DNA of 53,255 nt, taken from positions 1 through 53,255 of the forward strand of contig JAFRFG010000024.1 of the NCBI GenBank assembly GCA_017434455.1. The letters run 5' to 3'. The notes under the pieces were generated by a model that worked only from the letters and a program-made list of their open reading frames with translations, was not told the DNA's origin and did not search any database. Shown piece by piece: positions 26,341 through 34,174 of the stretch. Source of the stretch: Thermoguttaceae bacterium. GTDB lineage: Bacteria; Planctomycetota; Planctomycetia; Pirellulales; Thermoguttaceae. Position 1 is the stretch's first letter. Every line of letters begins with the position of its first letter. The position numbers and the translations under genes are program-made.

Positions 26341-26369
26341 TTGCTTCCCCGGCGGGGAAACACTAAGAT
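26341..26369 (+). promoter_or_regulatory. Candidate sigma70 promoter for the membrane-anchored protein
   Basis: TTGCTT (26341-26346) and TAAGAT (26364-26369) are 17 bases apart, about 90 bases before the ATG at 26458. Confidence 0.4.
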
Positions 26370-26457
26370 ACCTCCGGCGCCCGCGCGCGCCTCCACCTAT
26401 ATATCTTGGGTCGAATACACTCCGGCGGCAAAAAACCGCGCGAAGAAAGGATAAGCT

Positions 26458-28479
26458 ATGGATATGGAAAGCAGCAGACACAGCGCTTTGCGCGAAAAAC
26501 GCCTGGCGGCGGCCGAATCGGCCGCGCGCCGGCGCATGGCCGAGCTCGCTGTCGGGGCGATGCGCCCCAAGGCGCGCCGGCGGTTCCCCCTTTGGCCGAT
26601 TTTCCTGCTGATCCTTCTGATCTTAGCCGCCACGGAGCTTTTCGCCCAGCGGCCGAACCCCAAAGCCCCGCCGCTGCCGAACCGCCGCGCCGCGCTGAAT
26701 AACCAGCAAAAGAATAAAAGGGGAGACAATAAGGTCCCGACCCCCTCGGCGCTCCCCTCCCAGCGCCTGGCGTCACAGGCGCCGAAGGTGCAAAAGGGGG
26801 CGCAGCGAAGCAGCTGCCTGCTCAAATCGGCCCGCAAAGTCGGCTCCTCCGACATCGTCGAGATCGTCCTGGAGGGGACCGGCGATATCGAGCCATCGTC
26901 GATCAACCCCGAGGCGTTCGAGGGGGGCAAGATGGAGCTGGTCGCCGGCTTCCGGTACGAGGAGCGGCTCGACCAGTTCCAGACCACCGGGGCGGGGTCG
27001 CATATTCGGGTCTTTCGCCAGTACGAGCAGGCGGGGATGAAGCGCCACTACGCCGGCCAGGTCACCCGGCCCCTTCTGGATCGTTCCCGCAAAGATATCG
27101 TCAGCCAGTTCGACGGCAAAAAGATCACGCAATACTGCCCCTACGGTCCCTTTAAGAGCGACCAGTTCCTGCTGATCGACGAGCTCCCCGCCAATACCAT
27201 CCTGCTCGACCTGCTGCTTCCCAACCGCGAGGTAAAGCTCGGGGACGAGTGGACCATCTCGAACGACACGCTCTGCGCGCTTTTGGGCTGGGACGCGGTC
27301 GAAAACAATACCGTTCGTCTGGTACTGACGGCCATCATCGACGATATGGCGCAGGTCGATCTGTTTTTGGGGGACCCGGGCAAAGACGCCAACAACCAGC
27401 AGCTCCCCAGCACCCTGCAGGGAGCGTCGCTCGGTTCGTCGATTACAGCCGATATTCAGGGGAAATACCAATTCGACCTGAAGGCCCGCCGAATGACCTG
27501 GTTCGGCCTGCTCATCTCGGAGAAGCGAAGCGAAAGTCTCGCCGAACCGGGGCTCGACTGGAAGGCGTCGCTGCGGATTCGCATCGCCCCGCTGGAGAAG
27601 CCCGAAAAACTCGACGACACCGCGGCGGCCAATTTCCGCCGCGACGCCACGCCGGAATTGCTGGAGCTGTACTACAACGGTCAAAAGGGGCCGTGGAGTT
27701 TCCGCCACGCCCGCGCCTGGCGAATGATCGAGGACGGCGAGAAGTCGGCGGCCCTTTCGTTCATCTGCGGCGGAGAGGGGATCGCCCAGTGCAATATTCT
27801 TTCCAACGGAAAGATCGAACTCGATTCGCTCCCGACGATGGAGGGATATAAAGCGGAGCTTCAAAAGGGGCTCGGCGAGCGCTTCGGCCGCTTCGTCACC
27901 GAATCGGAATACACCGACGACGACGACAATAAAATCTACGCCGTCATGATCGACGGGCAGTACGAGGAGGTTCCCTTCCGGTGGATCTACTACCTGATCA
28001 CCGATCCGCTCGGACACCAGGTGACCGTGATGTTCGAGATCATGGCCGAGCGGCTGGACGACTTCGGCGACTCGGGGCGGGAGATCGTCGATACGTTTAA
28101 GATGCTCTTCCCCGACGAGCCCGAAACACTCAAGCAGGACGGCGGCCTGGAGAAACTGGTCAGCGACAAGGCCGGTGCCGACGGTGCCGACGCCGACGCA
28201 ATTAAAGTCACCGTTCTGGGGGAGGATCAGCCGGAGGAAAAACAGGAAGAGCCGCCGGCCGAACAATCAGCCGAACCCCAGCCGGAAACACCGGCCGAAA
28301 CACCCGCCGAAACACAGGCGCCGCCGGCCGAGCCGCAGGAACTGCCGGTTGAACCACAGGAACTGCCGGCCGAGCCGCAGGAGCTGCCGGCCGAGCCGCA
28401 GGAGCTGCCGGCCGAAAACCAGCAGCCGCAGCCGGAAACGACCGACCAGCGTCCCCCGGTCCCCGACGGTGAGAACTAA
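26458..28479 (+). CDS. Membrane-anchored protein of unknown function with PAEPQEL repeats
   Basis: I do not recognise this family. The 673-residue product starts with a charged cytoplasmic segment and one transmembrane helix (about 44-63, PLWPIFLLILLILAATELFA), so the rest should lie outside the inner membrane. A basic Pro-rich linker is followed by a globular region of about 450 residues (130-570) with alternating beta-type segments. The last 80 residues are Pro/Glu-rich and end in tandem 7-residue units (PAEPQEL, with one PVEPQEL), encoded by near-identical 21-bp DNA repeats at about 28326-28420. AAAGGA precedes the ATG at a spacing of 6. Unequal crossing-over could change the repeat number. 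It stands alone between the YhaO/YhaN pair and the restriction-modification island. Confidence 0.7.
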   Translation: MDMESSRHSALREKRLAAAESAARRRMAELAVGAMRPKARRRFPLWPIFLLILLILAATELFAQRPNPKAPPLPNRRAALNNQQKNKRGDNKVPTPSALPSQRLASQAPKVQKGAQRSSCLLKSARKVGSSDIVEIVLEGTGDIEPSSINPEAFEGGKMELVAGFRYEERLDQFQTTGAGSHIRVFRQYEQAGMKRHYAGQVTRPLLDRSRKDIVSQFDGKKITQYCPYGPFKSDQFLLIDELPANTILLDLLLPNREVKLGDEWTISNDTLCALLGWDAVENNTVRLVLTAIIDDMAQVDLFLGDPGKDANNQQLPSTLQGASLGSSITADIQGKYQFDLKARRMTWFGLLISEKRSESLAEPGLDWKASLRIRIAPLEKPEKLDDTAAANFRRDATPELLELYYNGQKGPWSFRHARAWRMIEDGEKSAALSFICGGEGIAQCNILSNGKIELDSLPTMEGYKAELQKGLGERFGRFVTESEYTDDDDNKIYAVMIDGQYEEVPFRWIYYLITDPLGHQVTVMFEIMAERLDDFGDSGREIVDTFKMLFPDEPETLKQDGGLEKLVSDKAGADGADADAIKVTVLGEDQPEEKQEEPPAEQSAEPQPETPAETPAETQAPPAEPQELPVEPQELPAEPQELPAEPQELPAENQQPQPETTDQRPPVPDGEN

Positions 28480-28501
28480 AAAAACTGAAATAAGGAACAT
28501 G

Positions 28502-28534
28502 AGGGTACCCATTTTCTGGGTGCTCTCAGATTTT
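28502..28534 (+). terminator. Probable terminator after the PAEPQEL-repeat gene
   Basis: AGGGTACCCA (28502-28511) pairs with TGGGTGCTCT (28517-28526), two pairs being G-U, followed by a short interrupted T run. The stem is clear but the tail is weak. Confidence 0.5.
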
Positions 28535-28551
28535 GAGGCTTAGCGAACCCT

Positions 28552-31461
28552 CTAGGGCATTCGGACACATTCCTCGGTTATAAATGGCTTGATGTCCGCA
28601 ATAACATCGGTAGGGAACCCCGGGCCACGAACAAATTCACCATTTCTTTCCTTCTGACTTGCTTCGTGGTTCAGATTCAGAAGAAACTGAAGGGGGTCAC
28701 TGTTTTTCTTCATACCGTAAGCGGCTTGAACAGCTTTATCTAATTGATCTTGAATCTTCGAAACTTCGTTATTGGGCGTTTGCTCCATCATACGGTAAAG
28801 ATCACGCAAGGATAATTTATGCTCTTTCATTACCTCACGTCTTGTTTGGACCAGGGAACGTGCAAGAGTCGCGATTTGCTCAATGTTCTCACTCGATGGA
28901 TTTTGCGGCCATGTAAACGTGTCAAAAACTGTATTCGACGTATAACGGGGTCTGTTTTCCAATGTGGAACATCGGGCCTTAAACCAAATAAAATGAATGG
29001 TCGATTGGAGAATTCCAAATGAATAGTTATCGGCCATTGGGAACACTTGTAGTGCTGCGTTGGGGTGGATTTTGGATGAAATAAATTCAAATATTGGACG
29101 TTTTGTGACACAGGAACAGACGATGTATCGAGGCAGTGTTTCAATAATATCCATTAATTCCCCTCTGGCCCGAAATAACTTCCACCAGGTCTTAAATGCG
29201 TTCTGGTGATCGCAAGCGGGGCGAGCATGACTATTCGCTGCCAAAAGTTTATCATTGCTATTTTTTTCGTCTTCCGCTTTCTGTTTTAGGTCGCTATATA
29301 CCTTTTTCTCAATAATGTCATATAGTGTTTTATACCTACGCGCCCCAAATACATCTTGTTTTCTAAAATCAATAACGTAGCGTTGTGGAAGTGAAGATCC
29401 AGATAACAGTTCATTACCAATTAAAAACGGAAAAAGGCATTCACTATATTCCGGGCATTCAATAAGGAGTTGGCGCGCCTCGTTTTTGGAGACAAGAAAC
29501 CCTTTATGTCTATGGGTTTGACCTTGATAGCAACACCGGGAGTTCTTATTCACTGATAAGGGGAGGGCAGAGGTGACATCTACGCTCGGAGAGAGCGAGG
29601 AAGGGATATTCGGAAGATGATAATATTCGAAGGGTGAGTTGATATTGTCGCCTTTCTGCATAGCAAGAGTTTTTTCCGAAGAATCGTCTCCTTTCAACCA
29701 ATTGACGATCGAAACGGAAACAACCGCTTCACCTCGCCATTTTTGAGAGGAGACTGCATCTGTAATGGTTCCGTTATTTTGAACAATAAAATCCAAGCCT
29801 CCTTCCCTGGAATAATTCTGCCTTATCGTATTGGTTCCGACTAACCCGGCCCTCTGCCCAGGTTTCATTAACTGATGGGCTTTACGGAACCAATATACAC
29901 AAAAATCTGCACGCCCGGGGATTCCGGGAACGGCACGTCGAATCTTATCTACATAGACCTTTCCAAATTCCTCTATCATCTTATTCTTCGACTGAAACGG
30001 AGGATTGCCTATTACACAGTCGAAGTCCGGCCAGGGCTCTAAAAGGGCATCTTGACAGAGAATGTTCTCGTCCAGGTTATCAAGAGGAAGTGTTTCATCG
30101 AAATCGAAAGACATGTTCGCATTAGGCAACGATTGTATCCATTGATTCCAGCGCAGGGAGTCGAGTTCTTTCGCGATCATCATCGTAACTTTTGTCAATT
30201 CAGCTGCCATCGGCAGAATATCGATTCCATAAAACTGTCGAGTGGATATTCTGGACTTTATATTCCGTATAATTCTCGTGTTATTATTCGCACACTCTAT
30301 TAGTTTCTCTATTAAGACCATCTCCAGTTCTTTAAGCGCCTGAAAGGCCATAAAGAGGAAGTTTCCACAACCACAGGCAGGGTCTAATACACGGAATTTC
30401 GAAAGGTCTTCCCAGACTTGATTCAGTTTTTGAATAGTATCTGCCGCTTCGATTCGTTTGGTCCACGGCTGAACTATCGTTGGGTGAATAATTTTGTTAA
30501 TGTCTTCGACGTGTGTAAAATGTGCCCCATATTCATGACGATCCTTCGCATTCATCGTCCCCTCAAAAAGACCTCCGAAGATAGACGGGTTAACATCCCG
30601 CCAGTCAAGCTCGGCGGCTTCGCAAAGCATCTTAATAGAGGCAGCGTCTAATTCAAGCGGGTCAACCTGATCGAATAAACCTCCGTTAAAATAACGAACA
30701 TTCTTGTATCGTCCACCACTTGCCGGATTTTTTGAAGCCATTTGACGGAATAGTCCGCCAATCAGGTCATAACTGTCTTGAGGCCTTTTGATGCATTCCT
30801 TAAGAATTCCGATAAAAAAATCCTTCGGCAAAAGACCAATATCTTCTGAGAATAAGGCGACAACAGATTGTAAAATAAACCGACGGACTATTTCGCGATC
30901 ATATTTTTTATCATAGACGAGATGTTTAAAGAGTTCTCCGATCTGTCGCGCCGCGTTTTCTGATATTTCCTGTGTGTTGCATTTGAAAATCGGCTCGACC
31001 TCTTCCGGAAGCAGGAAGTTCAGTGCCGTCCATCGGGAAGGAAGCTCATCAATGGTTAATTCGTCAACCTTTAACAGATAATCATAGATAATGAATCGAT
31101 CGAAGTTGCAAAGGATAATATATCGCGGTTTCTGTGCCCCGGGACCGATTACAATTTGCGGATTCATCTCTGACCAATAATTTCTGGCCTGTGGAAAATG
31201 TTTTTCCAAATCCTTTTCTTTCCTTTTCTTCATTTCGATAAGGACCCCGGCTCGGCCAATCGGCGCCCAAATTCCGTCGAGAAACTTCGTGCTCTTTTCT
31301 ATTTTGACACGACCCTCAAATTGCCCTCCTGCCTCAATGAACCCCGGGTGGCCAAATAATTGAAAGAGGCGAATACAAAATGTCTGCGCCTCCCCTTTTT
31401 CATCCCCCTTCAGCGTATTCTGAACAAAACTGACAAATTCAGCAATCTTTTGGTTATCCAT
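28552..31461 (-). CDS. MmeI-like fused restriction-modification enzyme (type IIL/IIG)
   Basis: The 969-residue protein joins nuclease and methyltransferase. An N-terminal PD-(D/E)xK-type site is formed by D62 and E76-M-K78 within FLDGIWAPIGRAGVLIEMKK. After a helical spacer, GAHFTHVEDINKIIHP precedes SAM-binding motif I DPACGCGNF (360-368) and catalytic motif IV NPPF (486-489), which marks an N6-adenine methyltransferase. Motif I has Cys where Ser is usual. The C-terminal third should hold the target recognition domain. Enzymes of this type methylate one strand and cut a fixed distance from the site. Its base composition is clearly richer in A/T than both neighbours, which suggests recent acquisition. 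AGAGGAA precedes the ATG at a spacing of about 8. A methyltransferase-only defence protein is the alternative. Confidence 0.8.
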   Translation of the reverse strand: MDNQKIAEFVSFVQNTLKGDEKGEAQTFCIRLFQLFGHPGFIEAGGQFEGRVKIEKSTKFLDGIWAPIGRAGVLIEMKKRKEKDLEKHFPQARNYWSEMNPQIVIGPGAQKPRYIILCNFDRFIIYDYLLKVDELTIDELPSRWTALNFLLPEEVEPIFKCNTQEISENAARQIGELFKHLVYDKKYDREIVRRFILQSVVALFSEDIGLLPKDFFIGILKECIKRPQDSYDLIGGLFRQMASKNPASGGRYKNVRYFNGGLFDQVDPLELDAASIKMLCEAAELDWRDVNPSIFGGLFEGTMNAKDRHEYGAHFTHVEDINKIIHPTIVQPWTKRIEAADTIQKLNQVWEDLSKFRVLDPACGCGNFLFMAFQALKELEMVLIEKLIECANNNTRIIRNIKSRISTRQFYGIDILPMAAELTKVTMMIAKELDSLRWNQWIQSLPNANMSFDFDETLPLDNLDENILCQDALLEPWPDFDCVIGNPPFQSKNKMIEEFGKVYVDKIRRAVPGIPGRADFCVYWFRKAHQLMKPGQRAGLVGTNTIRQNYSREGGLDFIVQNNGTITDAVSSQKWRGEAVVSVSIVNWLKGDDSSEKTLAMQKGDNINSPFEYYHLPNIPSSLSPSVDVTSALPLSVNKNSRCCYQGQTHRHKGFLVSKNEARQLLIECPEYSECLFPFLIGNELLSGSSLPQRYVIDFRKQDVFGARRYKTLYDIIEKKVYSDLKQKAEDEKNSNDKLLAANSHARPACDHQNAFKTWWKLFRARGELMDIIETLPRYIVCSCVTKRPIFEFISSKIHPNAALQVFPMADNYSFGILQSTIHFIWFKARCSTLENRPRYTSNTVFDTFTWPQNPSSENIEQIATLARSLVQTRREVMKEHKLSLRDLYRMMEQTPNNEVSKIQDQLDKAVQAAYGMKKNSDPLQFLLNLNHEASQKERNGEFVRGPGFPTDVIADIKPFITEECVRMP

Positions 31462-31705
31462 AATAGGTATTCCTCTTGAAATCTCTCAACATGGCCTTCC
31501 GCCGTTTAAGTGAAAAAACGAGGACATTAATCCTCTATTATCTCACCCAACGGGAAAAATAATCCCACAGAAAGGCAATCTGCCCCATGTCACCATTGTA
31601 TGGGATACAACCGCCCGTGTCTACAGTAACGAAGAAAAAGCGGGGCAGCGGAGGAAAAAGCGCGGTTTGGCCGGGGCCCCTTCCCCCTCGATTTCGGCTC
31701 CATAC

Positions 31706-31733
31706 AAAAAAACTCCCCTTTGGGGGGAGTTTT
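31706..31733 (-). terminator. Intrinsic terminator of the tRNA-Arg gene
   Basis: On the minus strand AAAACTCCCC (31733-31724), a short loop, GGGGAGTTTT and a further T run to 31706. It lies 22 bases after the tRNA 3' end. The rest of 31462-31705 shows no gene; it should contain the promoter of the restriction-modification gene. Confidence 0.85.
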
Positions 31734-31754
31734 AACACTTGTGTTTTTTTTCAC

Positions 31755-31828
<74 letters not shown>

Positions 31829-31925
31829 GAAGTGCCCGCGGGGAACCGCGCGACACAGGTTATTCTACACCGAAACGGCGATCGATTCAAGGATGACCCC
31901 CATCGGCGCGCAAGCGCGCCGGGGG

Positions 31926-33158
31926 CTAAAACTCCCCTTCCTCCATCGGGCCGATCGCGACGGTGAGCGGATCGGTGATCGGGCAGCGCTCAAGAACGGC
32001 GTTGACCGACTCGACGCTCATCGAGCGGACCCGGTTCATCTCGTCCTCGATCGAGAAATAACGCCCGGTCTGCGCCCACTCCGCGCCGACGGCGAACAGC
32101 CGCCTGCCGGCTCGTTCGCTGACGCGGGCCATACGCGAGAGGATCTTGTTCTTTGAGCGCTCCAGTTCCTCGGCGGTGATCCCCGCGTTCTGCGCCTCGG
32201 CGAGGACCCGGTTCATTACCGCGGCGTTTTCCACCGCCTTCTCGGGCGCGCAGCACAGCGAGGCGATGAACAGCCCGGCGTCGAGGTACTCGGCGTACGA
32301 AAACGACGCCGAGTCGGCCCGGCCGCTGTCGACAAGTTCCCAGAAGAGGCGGCTGCCGATATCGTCGCCGACGATAATGGCCAGGACCGCCGCCTCGTGC
32401 CGGATGTCGTCGCAGGCGGCCGGGGCGTCGTAGATCTGGAAGATATACTCCTGCTGAGAGGCGGGGCGGTGATAGATGGTTCGGCCCCGCTTCCCCTTCG
32501 GGCGAAAACTCTCGCGCGTCGGGTTCGATGGCTTCCAGCCGGCGGTCCGCTGCTCGATGTCGCGGACGAACCGGTCGAAATCGACCTTTCCGCAGGCGGC
32601 CGCGACGATATTGTCCGGGGCGTAGCGCCGATCAAAGTAGCCGCGCATCTGCCCGACCGTCAGCGCCGAAATCGTTTGGCTGGTCCCCAGAACGCTCTTG
32701 GCCAGGGGATGGCCGGCGAAGAACAGCTCGCGGTACTTCTCGTCGACGCCGAAGGGGGGGAGATCCTCGTACATTTTGATCTCCTCCAAAATCACCTTCT
32801 TCTCGGTATCGAAATCACTTTCGCGAAGCGACGGGCGAAGCATATCGGTCAGAAGATCGACCATTCGCGTCTGAAGCTCCGGAAGGACAACGGCGTAGTA
32901 GATCGTCATCTCCTCGCCGGTGCACGCGTTGGAAACCCCTCCCATCTCGTCGAGCTGGCGGTTCACCTCCTCGGCGCTTCGGGTAGGAGTCCCCTTAAAA
33001 AGCATATGCTCCAGAAAATGGCTCACCCCCGAAACCTCGGCGGTCTCGTCGCGCGAGCCGGTGCGTACAAAAAAACCGATCGCCGCCGTCCAGGCGGCGG
33101 GGTTGATCTCGGCGATGACTTCAAGGCCGTTGGCCAGTGTCGTCCGTTTGAATTCCAT
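31926..33158 (-). CDS. M16 family zinc peptidase (insulinase/processing-peptidase type)
   Basis: The start is the ATG ending at 33158 (410 residues); family similarity begins at once (MEFKRTTLANGLEVIAE) and AAGG lies about 9 bases before it. The inverted zinc motif HFLEH is at residues 47-51 within SGVSHFLEHMLFKGT, with a downstream acidic stretch (EKKVILEEI, about 125) supplying the third ligand. The second half is the inactive-type M16 repeat. The size fits the single-chain bacterial two-domain form that works as a dimer. There is no clear signal peptide, so it may be cytoplasmic. It lies about 100 bases behind tRNA-Arg in the opposite reading sense of the plus-strand genes further on. Confidence 0.85.
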   Translation of the reverse strand: MEFKRTTLANGLEVIAEINPAAWTAAIGFFVRTGSRDETAEVSGVSHFLEHMLFKGTPTRSAEEVNRQLDEMGGVSNACTGEEMTIYYAVVLPELQTRMVDLLTDMLRPSLRESDFDTEKKVILEEIKMYEDLPPFGVDEKYRELFFAGHPLAKSVLGTSQTISALTVGQMRGYFDRRYAPDNIVAAACGKVDFDRFVRDIEQRTAGWKPSNPTRESFRPKGKRGRTIYHRPASQQEYIFQIYDAPAACDDIRHEAAVLAIIVGDDIGSRLFWELVDSGRADSASFSYAEYLDAGLFIASLCCAPEKAVENAAVMNRVLAEAQNAGITAEELERSKNKILSRMARVSERAGRRLFAVGAEWAQTGRYFSIEDEMNRVRSMSVESVNAVLERCPITDPLTVAIGPMEEGEF

Positions 33159-33526
33159 GGTCTTGAACCTTTTTCGCGGCCGTAAGCTCGTTTTTGCGCG
33201 CCGCCCCCCCGCGGGCGGTCCTTTCGCCCTAGATGATAACCGAGCCGCGGGGTTCGGGCAAGAAGTGTTCCTGTTGTGACGATTGCAGCGGCCCTGCCCT
33301 TTCAAACGGGGAAGTTTCGGCAAAATTTTTCTTTCGCGGAAAGTTTTTCGGCGCCTCCGGCGGAAAACGGATTCTAGACTTCTTCAGAATCGAACGGTAA
33401 AAAAACAAACCGAAACAAAAACCGCGCTTAACAAAGCTGTCGGGGCCGCGAAAAAAACGAAACGCCAAACGCGGCCCGGCGGCGCGCGTGAAAACCATTT
33501 TTGATAACCGAAAGGACGTTGCCCCT
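33159..33526. other. Divergent intergenic region without a visible gene
   Basis: This gap separates the minus-strand M16 peptidase from the plus-strand small membrane protein. Both promoters should lie here, but I cannot assign hexamers with any confidence. No repeat copy is seen. Confidence 0.4.
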
Positions 33527-33871
33527 ATGAATACCGCGAAAATGAAAGAGTTGGTTCAAAAAGCGATCGCCAAGACCGAGGTGGCCAGAGACGAAGCGGT
33601 GAAGTTCGCCAAAAAGATCGGCCCGGCGGCGCTGGTCCTCCTGAAGGCGGCGAAGTTCGGCGCCCTGATCACCCTCTTCGGCGCCGCCTGGTGCCTCTGC
33701 CGCCTGGTCTTCCTCTTCCAGAGCTGGACCGAAAGGATCCGCCTGCGCGAACGGGCCTGCGCGGGGTTCGAGGCGATGCTGCGAAAGATGCGCGAGGGCA
33801 TATCGAAGATCGAGGAGCTCTTCGGCCGCGACTGGAAACAGATTTTTACGGTCTCGAACATCGAGTCGTGA
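33527..33871 (+). CDS. Small single-span membrane protein of unknown function
   Basis: The product is 114 residues from ATG 33527; an in-frame GTG at 33488 would add 13 residues. AAAGGA lies 10-12 bases before the ATG. An amphipathic, Lys/Glu-rich N-terminal helix is followed by a hydrophobic segment (about 43-66, FGALITLFGAAWCLCRLVFLF) and a charged C-terminus. I recognise no family. It is followed by REP-like repeats and a strong terminator. Confidence 0.55.
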   Translation: MNTAKMKELVQKAIAKTEVARDEAVKFAKKIGPAALVLLKAAKFGALITLFGAAWCLCRLVFLFQSWTERIRLRERACAGFEAMLRKMREGISKIEELFGRDWKQIFTVSNIES

Positions 33872-33940
33872 GCCACGGGGAACGGATACTCATCCGAAGT
33901 CGACAACGGCCGTTGGTTTTTGTATGAGGCATAACATGCC

Positions 33941-33995
33941 GAACGGCTGCCCTTGAGGGCCGAGGGCATACCACCCGCCGGCGCTGCCGGCTATG
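33941..33995 (+). repeat. REP-like element, copy a
   Basis: It begins GAACGGCTGCCCTTGAGGGC and continues with GGGCATACCACCCGCCG. It shares its start with copy b 69 bases downstream and GGGCATACC with the inverted copy at 36452-36502. Confidence 0.65.
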
Positions 33996-34009
33996 AGTCC
34001 CAACGGGAC

Positions 34010-34065
34010 GAACGGCTGCCCTTGAAATTTTTTAAGGGAATAATGCCCGCCGCGGCTCGCGGCCG
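34010..34065 (+). repeat. REP-like element, copy b
   Basis: It begins GAACGGCTGCCCTTGAA and ends GCCCGCCGCGGCTCGCGGC; the last 19 bases are the exact reverse complement of part of 36452-36502. An inner hairpin, CCCTT against AAGGG, lies around a T-rich loop. Confidence 0.75.
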
Positions 34066-34073
34066 CTGCCGGC

Positions 34074-34102
34074 TTGCGCCGGGGAAACTCGAATTTTATA
34101 AT
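34074..34102 (+). promoter_or_regulatory. Promoter of the TIM-barrel protein gene, abutting a terminator
   Basis: TTGCGC (34074-34079) and TATAAT (34097-34102) are 17 bases apart. The expected start site near 34109 falls inside the 5' arm of the next hairpin. Confidence 0.55.
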
Positions 34103-34146
34103 CGACGGCTGAGGGAATGCGTTTCCCTCGGCCGTCGTTTTTTTTT
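34103..34146 (+). terminator. Strong intrinsic terminator between the small membrane protein and the TIM-barrel protein genes
   Basis: A 15-bp stem, CGACGGCTGAGGGAA (34103-34117) against TTCCCTCGGCCGTCG (34123-34137) with one G-U pair, is followed by nine T. It directly follows a -10 box. Confidence 0.9.
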
Positions 34147-34174
34147 GTCCCCCGCCGCTGTATGAGGTCCCGCG

